Positions 15,824-24,959 are shown, counted from the first letter of the stretch. The stretch is 64,000 bases of DNA from Verrucomicrobiales bacterium (GCA_029213065.1 JARGPH010000029.1:1-64000), one strand, 5' to 3'. The notes: generated by a model not told the origin, from the sequence alone. Program-made: numbers and translations.

Positions 15824-17623
15824 CTAGAGGGACGGGTTGAAGGGCCAAATCACGGGGATGAGAAAGCTCGCGAGAACCCAGAGAGCGATGGCGAGAGGGA
15901 GGCCGATTTTGCTGAAGTCGGCGAATTTGTAGCCGCCGGCACCGTAGACGTAGGTGTTGGTTTGGTAGCCAATTGGGGTTACAAAACTCGCTGAGGAGGC
16001 AAACATGACAGCGATGACAAAGGGGCGTGGATCGACATCCAGGGAAATGGCAATCCCGATCGCGATAGGGGTGAGAAGGGCTGCGACAGCATTATTACTA
16101 ATCAATTCCGTCAAAATAGCGGCAAGGAGGTAAAGAGCCGCGAGCACCGCGTAGGGGCCCAGATCGCTGAACGCTGAGGCGACAAACTGGGCTGCGATTC
16201 GGGCGAGTCCTGTTTTTTCAAGGGCTACCCCGAGGCCCAGCATGCCGAAAATCATGAAAATCACTTTCCATTCGACCGCGTTGTAGGCCTCGTCGGGGTC
16301 GATGCAGCGGGTCACGAGAGTGAGCACTGCCGCGGTCATCGCGAGGATCGGGATGTAGGCGGGGTAGAGCGCGCCTCCAATCATGAAGAGGAGAAGCGCT
16401 CCGATAGCGATGGGTGCCTTTCTTCGTCGAATCGAGCGTCCTCTCGGTTTGGTGAGGTTAACGAAGTCTTTTTCCGCGAAAAGTTCGCCCATCCGGTCGA
16501 CGGGACCTTCAACGAGGAGGGTGTCGCCGAAGGCCAGTTTCACCTCTTCGAAGCGATCGCGCAGATTCACGCCGCGGCGGTGGACCGCGATGATGACGAC
16601 TCCGAACCGCTGGCGGAAGTTGAGTTCTTTTAGGCTTTTGCCTACCAGACGCGATTCCGGACCGACGATTCCCTCCATGAGAACGGCGGATTCGGTCTGC
16701 ATGAGATCGAGACCCAGTTCGCTTTCCGGCTGAAGATCGAGTCCGCTTGTCTCAGAGAGTTCGACGACTCCTGAGGCCCGCGTTTTCATGAGAATCTGAT
16801 CCTTTGCCTCAAAGATCAGCTTGTCGAGTGGAATGGGGACAGGACGACCCCTTCTCACAATCTCGATAACGCGGAGGCCGCGGTTCTTTGCAAGGGGGGT
16901 CTCGGGGAAGGCTTTTCCGACGAGGGGGGAGCTGGAGTTCACGTAGACCTGCGTGAGGAACTCCTGGGAAGCTTCCCCGTCGAACAGGGTTGAGAGAGTT
17001 TCGCGGTCGGGGATGAGTCGCCATCCCCCGAGAATGATGTATACGATCGCAGCAGCGACGAATAAGAGGCCCAGCTTGCTGACCTCAAACATACCGAAGG
17101 GCTCGAGGCCGTATTTCATCGCGATATCGGAGGCGATGAGGTTCGTTGAGGTTCCGATGATGGTGCAGGTTCCTCCGACGATCGCGGCGTAGCTCATGGG
17201 AATGAGGAAGCGTGAGGCGGTGAGATCGTATTTGCGGCAGTGGGCGAGAACGATGGGGAGAAAGATGACCACCACCGGGGTGTTGTTGACGAAGGCGGAG
17301 AGAAAGGCGACGAGGATCAGGAGGGTGATCATGACCCTGAGAGGGCTTTTCCCCGCGATGGTTTCAAAGCGACCGGCGAGCAATTCGATCAGCCCGGTTC
17401 GTTCCAGCACGGCACTCATGATAAACATGGCGGCAACGGTCACCGGCGCGGGACTTCCGAAGACGTCGAGTGCTTCGGATGGGGTGAGTGCTCCGATGAG
17501 GATCAACGAAAGAAATGCCCCCATCGCAGCGAGGTCGGGCGATACCCATTCTTTCACGAGCGTGATGAACACGAGGATAACGATGGCGACGGTAAAAATC
17601 TGCTGCCAGAGATGGACTTCCAT
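15824..17623 (-). CDS. SLC13/DASS-type permease with two RCK_C (TrkA-C) domains
   Basis: 599 residues. Two blocks of membrane helices (about 5-200 and 400-599) surround a soluble insert (about 205-390). The first block has FVNNTPVVVIFLPIV and the second LISNNAVAALLTPIA, the paired helix-breaking S-N-N-T/A motifs of the divalent anion:Na+ symporter superfamily. The insert contains two TrkA-C-like units, as in SLC13-type sulfate and organic-acid permeases of many bacteria. By family it imports sulfate or a dicarboxylate with sodium; the exact substrate is not readable. It is divergent from cstA. Confidence 0.87.
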   Translation of the reverse strand: MEVHLWQQIFTVAIVILVFITLVKEWVSPDLAAMGAFLSLILIGALTPSEALDVFGSPAPVTVAAMFIMSAVLERTGLIELLAGRFETIAGKSPLRVMITLLILVAFLSAFVNNTPVVVIFLPIVLAHCRKYDLTASRFLIPMSYAAIVGGTCTIIGTSTNLIASDIAMKYGLEPFGMFEVSKLGLLFVAAAIVYIILGGWRLIPDRETLSTLFDGEASQEFLTQVYVNSSSPLVGKAFPETPLAKNRGLRVIEIVRRGRPVPIPLDKLIFEAKDQILMKTRASGVVELSETSGLDLQPESELGLDLMQTESAVLMEGIVGPESRLVGKSLKELNFRQRFGVVIIAVHRRGVNLRDRFEEVKLAFGDTLLVEGPVDRMGELFAEKDFVNLTKPRGRSIRRRKAPIAIGALLLFMIGGALYPAYIPILAMTAAVLTLVTRCIDPDEAYNAVEWKVIFMIFGMLGLGVALEKTGLARIAAQFVASAFSDLGPYAVLAALYLLAAILTELISNNAVAALLTPIAIGIAISLDVDPRPFVIAVMFASSASFVTPIGYQTNTYVYGAGGYKFADFSKIGLPLAIALWVLASFLIPVIWPFNPSL

Positions 17624-17741
17624 TTACGAGGTTGAACGTTGCAATTCTGTGAGATACTAGGCAGCATCACGTGTGTGTGCTTTTCCTTATCTTCGATTAA
17701 TAATTTTCCAAACTACGATTACATAACCTCTGTTTGATTTC

Positions 17742-19694
17742 ATGGAAACACTTCTCATTGCCGTTGGTGCCTTAATTCTCTATCTGATCGCCTACAATAC
17801 GTATGGGAAGTGGCTCGCCCGGAAAATTTTCAAGTTGGATCCGGATGCGATCGTTCCCAGTGTCGCTCTGAATGATGATAAGGATTATGTTCCCACGAAA
17901 AAATCGATCATTTTCGGGCATCACTTCACTTCTATTGCCGGAACCGGACCGATCGTCGGGCCGGCCGTTGCCGTAATCTGGGGATGGGTTCCGGCTCTTC
18001 TCTGGGTGCTTTTCGGATCCATTCTGATTGGCGCGGTGCACGACTTCGGCTCGCTCGTTGTTTCGATGCGAAACCGGGGGCAGACCGTCGGTGATATCGC
18101 CGGTCGCGTTCTCACGAAGCGGACCCGTCTCCTTTTCCTCCTCGTTCTCTTTATGGCGCTTACGATCGTTCTGGCGATCTTCGGGCTCGTCATCGCTGCG
18201 GTCTTTCAACAGTACCCCGCTTCTATTTTTCCCTGCCTCGTTCAGATTCCTCTCGCTGTATTTATCGGGGTCTACATGCACCGGAGGGGGATGAACATTC
18301 TGATTCCGTCTCTGATTTCGCTCGCGGTCATGTATGTCACGGTCTTCTTCGGTAACAGCGGCTTTCTCGGTGATTTCAATGCTTCACTGGCGGCCTGGCC
18401 GGTCATGGCCTGGGTGGTCGTTTTGCTGCTCTATTCCTATGTGGCTTCGGTTCTTCCCGTCTGGGCGCTTCTTCAGCCCCGCGATTACATCAACAGTTTG
18501 CAGTTGCTCAGTGCGCTCGCTCTCGTCGTTCTCGGATTGATCGTCGCCGGTGTTATCGGCGGTGCTCCGGTCACTGCCGGAGCGGAAAGACCTGCTCTTG
18601 AAATTGCCGCTCCTGCGTTTCGTGCCGCACCTGAAGGGGCTCCGATGATTTTTCCGTTCCTCTTTATCACGATTGCCTGTGGTGCCATATCGGGATTCCA
18701 TTGTCTCGTTTCGAGCGGCACTTCTTCGAAGCAGATCAAGTGCGAGACGGATGCGCAATTTGTTGGATACGGTTCGATGTTGACGGAGGGATTTCTCGCT
18801 GTCCTCGTGATTTTGGCCTGCGTTGCCGGTTTGGGACTCGGGATTAACGGTGGAGCCGATGGCGCACTGCTCATGGGGGCGGACGCCTATGCGGATCGCT
18901 ACAGCACATGGGGCGGGGCGAACAGTCTCGCTGCCAAGGTTGGTGCATTCGTTGAGGGATCAGCCAATTTTCTCAAAGCGCTGGGTGTGGCTCCGGGGTT
19001 TGCGATTGCGCTCATGGGCGTTTTTGTAGCGAGTTTCGCGGCGACGACTCTGGATACGGCCTGCCGTTTGCAGCGTTATGTGATTCAGGAGTTGGCTTCG
19101 ACCTTCGCCCCGAAAGTCTCACGCACCGCTCTTGCTGCTGAGGCTTACGACCTCGACGATAACATCGCCGGTGCTGATCGGCATACCGGTGAGGCGGAGG
19201 ATCACAAGCCGCATGCGCTCAATCCGTGCACCTGGCTGACGAATAAGCATGGTGCTACCATTTTCGCGGTGCTCGTGGCGACGTTGATTGCTTCGATGCC
19301 CGGGGGGGGCGGTAAGCCTGCCGGAACCGGAGGCCTTATTCTCTGGCCGCTTTTCGGGGTAACCAATCAGCTGCTCGCAGGGCTCGCCTTTATGGTGATC
19401 ACCTTCTGGATGTGGCGGAGGCAGTTGCCGGTCTGGTTTGTCGCCATTCCGATGGTATTTATGCTTTTCCTCCCCGGAATCGGAATGACACTGAATATTT
19501 TTGTCGGAGAGAATTCCTATCTCGCGAAGGAAAACTGGCTTCTTGTATTCATTGGGGCGGCAACACTTGTCCTTCAGATCTGGATGATCGTGGAGGCGCT
19601 CATCGCCTGGCCGAAAGCGAAAGGGATTCTCGAGGAGCAGTTGGAACCGCTCCCTGCCGGCAAGTATGCAACTGACGGCGGGCGATCCTGCTAG
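17742..19694 (+). CDS. cstA: Carbon starvation protein A (peptide/pyruvate transporter family)
   Basis: 650 residues with about 16 membrane helices. Conserved CstA segments are visible: YGKWLARKIFKLD near the start, FGHHFTSIAGTGPIVGPA, HDFGSLVVSMRNRG, GFHCLVSSGTSSKQI and TTLDTACRLQRYV. Length fits the family, with the C-terminal region slightly short. Family members import pyruvate or peptides during carbon limitation. A run of eight G at 19302-19309 lies inside the gene (encoding MPGGGGK); slippage there would truncate the last ~130 residues. Confidence 0.94.
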   Translation: METLLIAVGALILYLIAYNTYGKWLARKIFKLDPDAIVPSVALNDDKDYVPTKKSIIFGHHFTSIAGTGPIVGPAVAVIWGWVPALLWVLFGSILIGAVHDFGSLVVSMRNRGQTVGDIAGRVLTKRTRLLFLLVLFMALTIVLAIFGLVIAAVFQQYPASIFPCLVQIPLAVFIGVYMHRRGMNILIPSLISLAVMYVTVFFGNSGFLGDFNASLAAWPVMAWVVVLLLYSYVASVLPVWALLQPRDYINSLQLLSALALVVLGLIVAGVIGGAPVTAGAERPALEIAAPAFRAAPEGAPMIFPFLFITIACGAISGFHCLVSSGTSSKQIKCETDAQFVGYGSMLTEGFLAVLVILACVAGLGLGINGGADGALLMGADAYADRYSTWGGANSLAAKVGAFVEGSANFLKALGVAPGFAIALMGVFVASFAATTLDTACRLQRYVIQELASTFAPKVSRTALAAEAYDLDDNIAGADRHTGEAEDHKPHALNPCTWLTNKHGATIFAVLVATLIASMPGGGGKPAGTGGLILWPLFGVTNQLLAGLAFMVITFWMWRRQLPVWFVAIPMVFMLFLPGIGMTLNIFVGENSYLAKENWLLVFIGAATLVLQIWMIVEALIAWPKAKGILEEQLEPLPAGKYATDGGRSC

Positions 19695-19705
19695 GGGATC
19701 GTTCA

Positions 19706-19736
19706 CAAAAAAGACCCGCCAATCCTGTGGCGGGTC
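19706..19736 (-). terminator. Hairpin terminator between cstA and the HU gene
   Basis: Stem GACCCGCC / GGCGGGTC (19713-19720 and 19729-19736) with an A6 run on the plus-strand 5' side, so the U run follows the hairpin on the minus strand. It most likely ends the HU transcript and may also stop cstA read-through. Confidence 0.7.
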
Positions 19737-19781
19737 AGTGTGGCGCCTTCTTCGAGGAGCCGGTCGCGCGGATTGACGGGC

Positions 19782-19801
19782 GAGATGCGCGCGCGCATCT
19801 C
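19782..19801. repeat. Perfect 20-bp palindrome
   Basis: GAGATG, a core of alternating G and C, and CATCTC form an uninterrupted 20-bp palindrome. Short flanking complements (GGGC before, GCCC after) extend it with a small bulge. It lies in the 140-base space between two convergent genes and could be a hairpin, a dimer-binding site or part of the 3' UTR. Confidence 0.75.
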
Positions 19802-19822
19802 TGTTCCCGCCCTTAAGTTCTT

Positions 19823-19838
19823 TTAACAGCGCTGTTAA
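19823..19838. repeat. Perfect 16-bp palindrome over the HU stop codon
   Basis: TTAACAGCGCTGTTAA covers the stop codon of the HU/IHF gene (stop at 19835-19837). Symmetry is perfect. It may be a regulatory site or a 3' UTR stem. Confidence 0.75.
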
Positions 19839-20152
19839 GATTCAAGCGCTTCAAGTTCGGGAAGAACCTTGGAGACCCGCTCCTTGAGTTCTTTGCCGGG
19901 CTTGAATTTCACAATGGCGCGAGCAGGGATGGGTACCGCTGCGTCGGGCTTGTTGGGATTGCGTCCGATTTTCGGCTTGGTCTTGGTCACCTGAAATGCT
20001 CCAAAATTTCGAAGCACAACGTCGTCATTGCTTGAAAGGCTGGACGTCACCTCACCGATAAAGCTTTGGATCACGTTGAAAACTTCCTGTTGAGTAAGGC
20101 CTGTCTCGTTGCTGATCTTGATGACAAGATCTCGTTTCGTTATAGTTGCCAT
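19835..20152 (-). CDS. HU/IHF-family DNA-binding protein
   Basis: 105 residues. It has the family layout: helical dimerisation part (TKRDLVIKISNETGLTQQEV), LRNFGAFQVTKTKPKIGRNP and a DNA-intercalating arm ending VPIPARAIVKFKPGKEL. The proline at the tip of the arm is present in the NPNKPD segment. Such proteins bend DNA and organise the nucleoid as dimers. About 12 extra C-terminal residues (VLPELEALES) exceed the common HU length of ~90. HU cannot be told from IHF by sequence alone. Confidence 0.92.
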   Translation of the reverse strand: MATITKRDLVIKISNETGLTQQEVFNVIQSFIGEVTSSLSSNDDVVLRNFGAFQVTKTKPKIGRNPNKPDAAVPIPARAIVKFKPGKELKERVSKVLPELEALES

Positions 20153-20461
20153 GAATAAAAGTTAAGTAATGGGTTTCCGTAGTCTTAAAGGGCACTTCGT
20201 AAATGCAATGTGTAGTTGCTCAGTTAGGCGCGCATTCAGGTGGATGCCTTTCGTGATGAGTAAGTTGCTGTAAGCGGGTTTCATGCCAAGAGAAAGAGAT
20301 GTTTTCCTGTGACTGTTCCGCAGCGCGGGCTAGTTTTCGTCGGGTGGGGCTTTCGTTTGTGATGCGCCGTGTCTTTCTTTGTTTGGCCTGGTTGCGTTCC
20401 CGGGGAAATTTTAACGGTGTGTGCTCTCAGCGGATTCTCTATCTGTTCTAAATCAATCAAT
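20153..20461. other. Divergent intergenic region between the HU gene and mutY
   Basis: This 309-base stretch should hold the promoters of both divergent genes. The mutY frame is open from 20369, but residues before the ATG at 20462 do not resemble MutY. I see no RNA gene, clear -35/-10 pair or strong hairpin here. Confidence 0.5.
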
Positions 20462-21571
20462 ATGAGCGAGGTATGTCATTTTAACAGCGTCTTTAGTAAT
20501 CTCTCAAGGGTAAATAAGTTTCAAAAACGACTCATAGACTGGTTTGATACTGAGGGGAAAAGCTATCCCTGGCGCGAAACCTCGGATCCCTATGCGATCC
20601 TCGTATCCGAGCTGATGCTACAGCAGACGCAAATCGCGACAGTGTTGAGGCGGGGGTATTTCACGCGCTGGATTGCAAAGTTTCCGGATTGGGCTTCGCT
20701 TGCGGAGGCGGAGGAACCGGAGGTTCTCAAGATGTGGGAGGGGTTGGGATACTATAACCGCGCCCGCAATCTGCAGAAGACCGCAGGCATCATTGTCGAT
20801 GCATTCGAAGGGCGGTTTCCTGAAACCTACGAGGAGGTGATTTCACTTCCCGGGGTGGGGCGCTACACTGCCGGGGCGGTTCTCAGCTTTGCTTTTGGAA
20901 AGTCGATTCCGATTGTCGACGGGAATGTTATCCGGGTTCTCTCGCGGATCATGGCGTTTCACGAGCCGGTTAATACACCGTCGAGCAGTGCGACGCTGTG
21001 GGAATGGGCGGAGCGACTCACTCCGCGTAAAAACGCGCGAGCATACAATTCGGGTGTGATGGAGCTGGGGCAAACCATCTGCAGGAAATCCTCTCCGGAT
21101 TGTGAGGCCTGCCCTGTCAGCCAATTCTGTCTTGCGAATCAAAGAGGGGAGTCGGCGGTGCTTCCGGTAAAGAAAGCGACTGAAAAAGTGACACGGTTGA
21201 ATGAAAATGCCCTCATTCTCGTGCGGGGAGAGAAAATTTTATTAGCGGAGGAAAGTGGCAGTCGGAGAAAGGGGATGTGGCGGCTTCCTGAGCTTACCTC
21301 CGAGGAATCAGCTGATTTCGAAGAGTGCTTTCGTTTCGATTATGCGATCACCCGATATAAGGTGAACCTTCGCATTCTTACCCCCAATCCAGCCAGTGCG
21401 GGGAGTCGCGTCGCGGAGCCCGGTGAAGCGTGGTTTGATCTCCGGGACAGTGAAAAACTTCCGCCGATGGGGTCTCCTTATCGGAAAGCGCTCTCAAAAT
21501 ACCGTGAAATTCGAGAAGAACTTTTGTTTCAGGCTGAGAATGAAGGTGACAGAAAGCAAAAAATCGGGTAG
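20462..21571 (+). CDS. mutY: A/G-specific adenine glycosylase MutY
   Basis: 369 residues from the ATG at 20462, chosen because the MutY fold starts ~20 residues later (LIDWFDTEGKSYPWR). Catalytic Glu50 lies in SELMLQQTQ and the helix-hairpin-helix LPGVGRYTAGAV at 129-140 is followed by catalytic Asp153 (VDGNVIRVLSR). The [4Fe-4S] ligands are Cys207, 214, 217 and 223 (C-x6-C-x2-C-x5-C). The C-terminal third is a shortened NUDIX-like 8-oxoG-recognition domain (GMWRLPELTSEE). It removes adenine opposite 8-oxoguanine. It stands alone, divergent from HU. Confidence 0.95.
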   Translation: MSEVCHFNSVFSNLSRVNKFQKRLIDWFDTEGKSYPWRETSDPYAILVSELMLQQTQIATVLRRGYFTRWIAKFPDWASLAEAEEPEVLKMWEGLGYYNRARNLQKTAGIIVDAFEGRFPETYEEVISLPGVGRYTAGAVLSFAFGKSIPIVDGNVIRVLSRIMAFHEPVNTPSSSATLWEWAERLTPRKNARAYNSGVMELGQTICRKSSPDCEACPVSQFCLANQRGESAVLPVKKATEKVTRLNENALILVRGEKILLAEESGSRRKGMWRLPELTSEESADFEECFRFDYAITRYKVNLRILTPNPASAGSRVAEPGEAWFDLRDSEKLPPMGSPYRKALSKYREIREELLFQAENEGDRKQKIG

Positions 21572-21706
21572 TTCGTGCTTGTATTAGGTGAATTTTTTTT
21601 TAAATGTAACCTTTTAACAGTTGTTTAGAGTAGGAATTGAGAATTTTGAACCAATTTAGAATTTTCCTGTTATTCTCCTCAACCGCGAATTAACAAACAC
21701 AGAGTT

Positions 21707-22744
21707 ATGTGGAAGGTATTTCTTGTCATTTCATCCGTCATCCTCGGAGGCGCCGCTTATCTTAGCTATTCCAACATGGAAGTAGTCAAAGAGCGTATTG
21801 CCCAGGTTGCGGAACAAAATCAACTGCTGGAAGCTCGTCAGGCGTCTCTTGCTAAGACCAATGAAGAGGTTGCCCAGTTGGAGCAGTCGATTCAAATGTT
21901 GAAAGACGAAGCCGAGAAGCTGGGAACCGAGAAAATCGATCTCGATGCCAAGTTGGTCGAAGCTCAGTCCAATGAGAAAGCGCAAGCTGCCAAGCTCGTT
22001 ACGGCTAAAGAGGACCTCGAAGAGGCCCGTTCGCTGATGGGCAATATCGCCAAGGTCGAAGCTCTCCAGAAAGAAATGAATCAGATTCGCGCCCAAGTTG
22101 AAGAGGCTGAGATCGAAGTGGTTCAAATGGAGGGTGCTGCTGCTGCCGCGAAAGTGGAGGCGGATCGCCTTTCCAAAGTGACTGAGGAACTGAAGGCTCT
22201 TCGTCTTGATCAGGAGGCCGGTCTTATCCGGGGTGAGTTCCAGTCCGAGATTCGCAATGCCTACAATCAGTGGGGATTTGTTGTTGTTCAGGGTGGCAAT
22301 GATCAGGGCGTCGTAAATCGCGCCCAGATGGATGTTTACCGTCGCGGTCAGCCCATCTGCAAACTTCTCGTTACTTCGGTCGAGCCGACCTATTCAGTGG
22401 CGGATATCATTCCCGGATCGCTTGCCCCCGGGCAGTCGGTTCAGATGGGTGATACGGTAGTGAAAACAGTTCGTGCGATGACAACGACAGCGCCTTCCGC
22501 TCCTGCGGGTGGTGCAGCAGCTCCTGCGGCGACGGCTCCGGACGAAGGCGCTTCACCTGCTCCCGCGCCGGCCGCGGATGATCCATTCGGTGGAGGGATG
22601 TCAGCGCCTGCTGCAGAGCCCGATCCATTTGGTGGTAGTGCACCGGCTGAGCCGGATCCCTTCGGCGGAGGTGGTGGCGCCATGGAAGGTGGAGATGCAC
22701 CGGCAGCTCCCGCAACACCGGCTGAACCAGATCCTTTCCAGTAA
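21707..22744 (+). CDS. Membrane-anchored coiled-coil protein with beta-barrel-like domain and DPF-repeat tail
   Basis: 345 residues. A membrane helix or uncleaved signal (1-20) leads into a long coiled coil (~25-185, Glu/Gln/Lys-rich heptads). A compact domain (~190-260) follows with NQWGFVVVQGGNDQGVVNRA, LLVTSVEPTYSVADII and GDTVV; this SH3-like pattern is seen in MreC- and FlgT-type proteins. The tail is Ala/Pro/Gly-rich with four DPF motifs and ends DPFQ. The next gene is a paralogue in the coil and the beta domain. An envelope scaffold or sensor role is inference. Confidence 0.7.
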   Translation: MWKVFLVISSVILGGAAYLSYSNMEVVKERIAQVAEQNQLLEARQASLAKTNEEVAQLEQSIQMLKDEAEKLGTEKIDLDAKLVEAQSNEKAQAAKLVTAKEDLEEARSLMGNIAKVEALQKEMNQIRAQVEEAEIEVVQMEGAAAAAKVEADRLSKVTEELKALRLDQEAGLIRGEFQSEIRNAYNQWGFVVVQGGNDQGVVNRAQMDVYRRGQPICKLLVTSVEPTYSVADIIPGSLAPGQSVQMGDTVVKTVRAMTTTAPSAPAGGAAAPAATAPDEGASPAPAPAADDPFGGGMSAPAAEPDPFGGSAPAEPDPFGGGGGAMEGGDAPAAPATPAEPDPFQ

Positions 22745-22790
22745 CTCTGAGAGAATTCGCGAATATTAACTCCGGAAATTTCCTAATAAG

Positions 22791-23582
22791 ATGAAAAAAT
22801 TTATAATGATTCTCTCAGCCCTCATCATGATGGGCTCCGCGTTCGTAGGGATCATCAACAAAGATGATCTCAAAGAAGTAGTCGAAAATCTCGAAAAGGT
22901 TCGCGGTGATGTCAAGACCGCTACTGCCCAGCTCGGTGAGGCTGAGGATAAGCGCGATGATGCCACTGAGAAAGAGACTCAGGCCAAAGACGGACGCAAC
23001 CAGGCTGCTGCGGCGGTTGAAGGTGTCAGGCAGGAGTTGAAAATTGCGGCTCGTGCCCTTGAAGATGTTTCCGCTGAGCTGAAAAAAGTGGAGATCGAGA
23101 AAAAGGAAATCGACCTCGCGGTTCAGAAGCAGTTTCCGGATGGGAAAATTAAGACGGCTGAGGATCTCACGATGACTCTCACAATGCTTAAAGATACTCT
23201 GACTGAGAAGCAGAATAAAAAGACTGAACTTGCCGCAGTTGTGACGACCGCGCAGCAGACAAAGCAGTCTGAGGTCGCGAAAGTGAAGCAGGAGGAGAAA
23301 TACCAAATGCAGCGGGCTCAGAAGCTTGCTCTCAATGGGCTCACTGCCACCGTGATCGCTGCTAACAAAGAATGGGGATTTGTGATGGTCAACGCCGGCC
23401 GTCAGCATGGTGTTGCTCCGGATGCCTCTTTGCTTGTTAAGCGCGGAAACACACGTATTGCCCGACTTCGGATCGTTACCCTCGAAGAAGCGGTGACGGT
23501 TGCGGACGTCGTTGACGAATCAATCGTTCCCGGAATCGAAGTGCATCCCGGCGATAAAGTTATTTTCGAAAACGTGCAGTAG
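22791..23582 (+). CDS. Paralogous coiled-coil envelope protein with the same beta domain
   Basis: 263 residues, starting 46 bases after its paralogue. An N-terminal hydrophobic segment (1-20) is followed by a long coiled coil (~25-185) and a C-terminal domain with NKEWGFVMVNAGRQHGVAPD, ARLRIVTLEEAVTVADVV and PGDKVIF. These positions match the neighbour (W-G-F-V-x-V, G-V, V-A-D, G-D-x-V), so the two arose by duplication. This copy lacks the Pro/DPF tail. The pair may assemble through the coils; the hetero-oligomer idea is inference. Confidence 0.7.
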   Translation: MKKFIMILSALIMMGSAFVGIINKDDLKEVVENLEKVRGDVKTATAQLGEAEDKRDDATEKETQAKDGRNQAAAAVEGVRQELKIAARALEDVSAELKKVEIEKKEIDLAVQKQFPDGKIKTAEDLTMTLTMLKDTLTEKQNKKTELAAVVTTAQQTKQSEVAKVKQEEKYQMQRAQKLALNGLTATVIAANKEWGFVMVNAGRQHGVAPDASLLVKRGNTRIARLRIVTLEEAVTVADVVDESIVPGIEVHPGDKVIFENVQ

Positions 23583-23632
23583 AAGATTTGTTCTTCTATT
23601 GGATTTAATTCGTCCGCGAACTATTCTAAGTG

Positions 23633-23821
23633 ATGAAATTGCTTCTTAACCTTTTTTTGCTGGTTCTTGTCGCGACTGGTCTTTCTTTGACTTCCTGCGA
23701 GACGGTTGATTCAGATCCGCGCCCTGAGCGCGAAAAGCTCAGTAGCATGCCTCATAATATTCCCCAATCCTGGGAAGGTCAGGCCGGGATGCCGGGCTTT
23801 GGCGGTGGCGGAGGTTACTAA
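23633..23821 (+). CDS. Small lipoprotein with Gly-rich C-terminus
   Basis: 62 residues from ATG 23633 (a GTG lies directly before it). The signal ends in a good lipobox LTSC, so Cys22 would be lipidated. The mature part is 41 residues, polar, and ends GMPGFGGGGGY. It begins 50 bases after the coiled-coil gene and 51 bases before the cyclic-nucleotide-binding gene, so it is probably in the same operon. Function unknown. Confidence 0.65.
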   Translation: MKLLLNLFLLVLVATGLSLTSCETVDSDPRPEREKLSSMPHNIPQSWEGQAGMPGFGGGGGY

Positions 23822-23872
23822 AACGCATTCCCCGGAATCTGTTCCGTAAAATTTTTCTGAACTATCTGATCT

Positions 23873-24340
23873 ATGTCCGCTGATTCTACTGAACTTCCCG
23901 AAATGGGTTTCGCTTCCAATTTCGATGAGGAGGAGCGGGTTTTGCTTGGCGGATTCGGTGAATTTATCTCACTGAATGAAGGTGATATCCTGATTCAGGA
24001 AGGGCATCCACAGGATTCACTTTTCATGGTGATTTTCGGAAAGTTCCACGTCCAGACCGAAGTTACAGGGCGTTCCGTTTTGTTGGGGATTCTTAAAGCG
24101 GGTGACACTGTGGGTGAGGTGAATATTTTTGATTCAGGGAATGCGAGTGCCAGCGTGGTCAGCAATACATTTTCCCAGATTTGGAAAATTGACCGGGCAA
24201 GTCTTGAGCAGTACCTTGAGGCCCACCCGAGAACTGCAGCGCGACTTCTTGTGAACATCGCGACGCAGCTCAGCAAGCGATTGAGATCAACAAACGAGAA
24301 AGTGGCGATGGCACGCGAAGCGATGCTTGGTTCTTTCTAG
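23873..24340 (+). CDS. Cyclic-nucleotide-binding (CRP-like) domain protein without HTH
   Basis: 155 residues. It is a single cNMP-binding beta roll: FISLNEGDILIQEGHPQDSL, then KAGDTVGEVNIFDSGNASAS, which occupies the phosphate-binding cassette. The canonical G-E-[LI]-A-L-x(n)-R-[ST]-A is changed: GEVNIFDSGNASASV lacks the Arg that grips the cyclic phosphate, so it may bind another ligand or none. It has a C-terminal helix but no winged helix, so it is not a standard Crp-type activator. It may be a stand-alone sensor for the neighbouring envelope proteins. Confidence 0.8.
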   Translation: MSADSTELPEMGFASNFDEEERVLLGGFGEFISLNEGDILIQEGHPQDSLFMVIFGKFHVQTEVTGRSVLLGILKAGDTVGEVNIFDSGNASASVVSNTFSQIWKIDRASLEQYLEAHPRTAARLLVNIATQLSKRLRSTNEKVAMAREAMLGSF

Positions 24341-24405
24341 TTGGGGGTCTCAGCACAGGAACTCCCTATATTAATTCCTGCCAAGGCGGGAAACAGCACC
24401 TCTTT

Positions 24406-24831
24406 ATGTTTGAGCCTTCAACACTCCCATTGGACCATGTGTCAGGTGTAGGCTCCGCATTCGCTCTCTTTTTCGCCCTTTTGATCGGGCACGCGGTCGC
24501 TGATTTTCCTTTGCAGGGAGATTTTCTCTCTCACGGGAAAAACCGGAAGCTCGATCCGCCGAAGTTGGCCGACGGAAAAGCGCCGACGACAACCTGGGTA
24601 TATCTCATGACGGCCCATGCGCTTATTCACGCGGGCTTCGTCTGGTTGATTTCAGGGTATCTTATTTTTGCGGTGATCGAATTCGTCCTGCATTGGCTCA
24701 TCGATGTCGCCAAGTGTGAAGGCAAGACTTCTTTCGCACTCGATCAATGGCTTCATGTGATCACGAAGGCGGTTTACGTGGTGATTCTCTGGTCGGGCTT
24801 GATGAACCAGTATCCGAATCCCGGCCCGTAG
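24406..24831 (+). CDS. DUF3307 family membrane protein
   Basis: 141 residues with three to four membrane helices. The motif IGHAVADFPLQGDFLSHGKN is characteristic of DUF3307 proteins (H-x-x-x-D-F-x-x-Q). HALIHAGFVWL and LHWLIDVAKCEGKTSFALDQWLH add conserved His and Asp residues in or near the membrane. The function of the family is unknown; the His/Asp pattern hints at metal binding or hydrolysis. It is in line with the preceding genes (65-base gap). Confidence 0.75.
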   Translation: MFEPSTLPLDHVSGVGSAFALFFALLIGHAVADFPLQGDFLSHGKNRKLDPPKLADGKAPTTTWVYLMTAHALIHAGFVWLISGYLIFAVIEFVLHWLIDVAKCEGKTSFALDQWLHVITKAVYVVILWSGLMNQYPNPGP

Positions 24832-24913
24832 AGGGGGTGGTTTGGATGAACGGGTGGGGATTTGGCTTCGTTTCAGGGGCTTTTCTGTTGAAATGAGATG
24901 GTGTCATCGCGAC

Positions 24914-24927
24914 CAACACCGGTGTTG
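24914..24927. promoter_or_regulatory. Perfect 14-bp palindrome upstream of the S41 protease
   Basis: CAACACCGGTGTTG, perfectly symmetric, 32 bases before the protease start codon. Size, symmetry and position are those of an operator for a dimeric regulator; the regulator is unknown. It could also be chance. Confidence 0.35.
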
Positions 24928-24959
24928 AAAAGGCGTCTCTCTGGGCGAACGTATCCATC

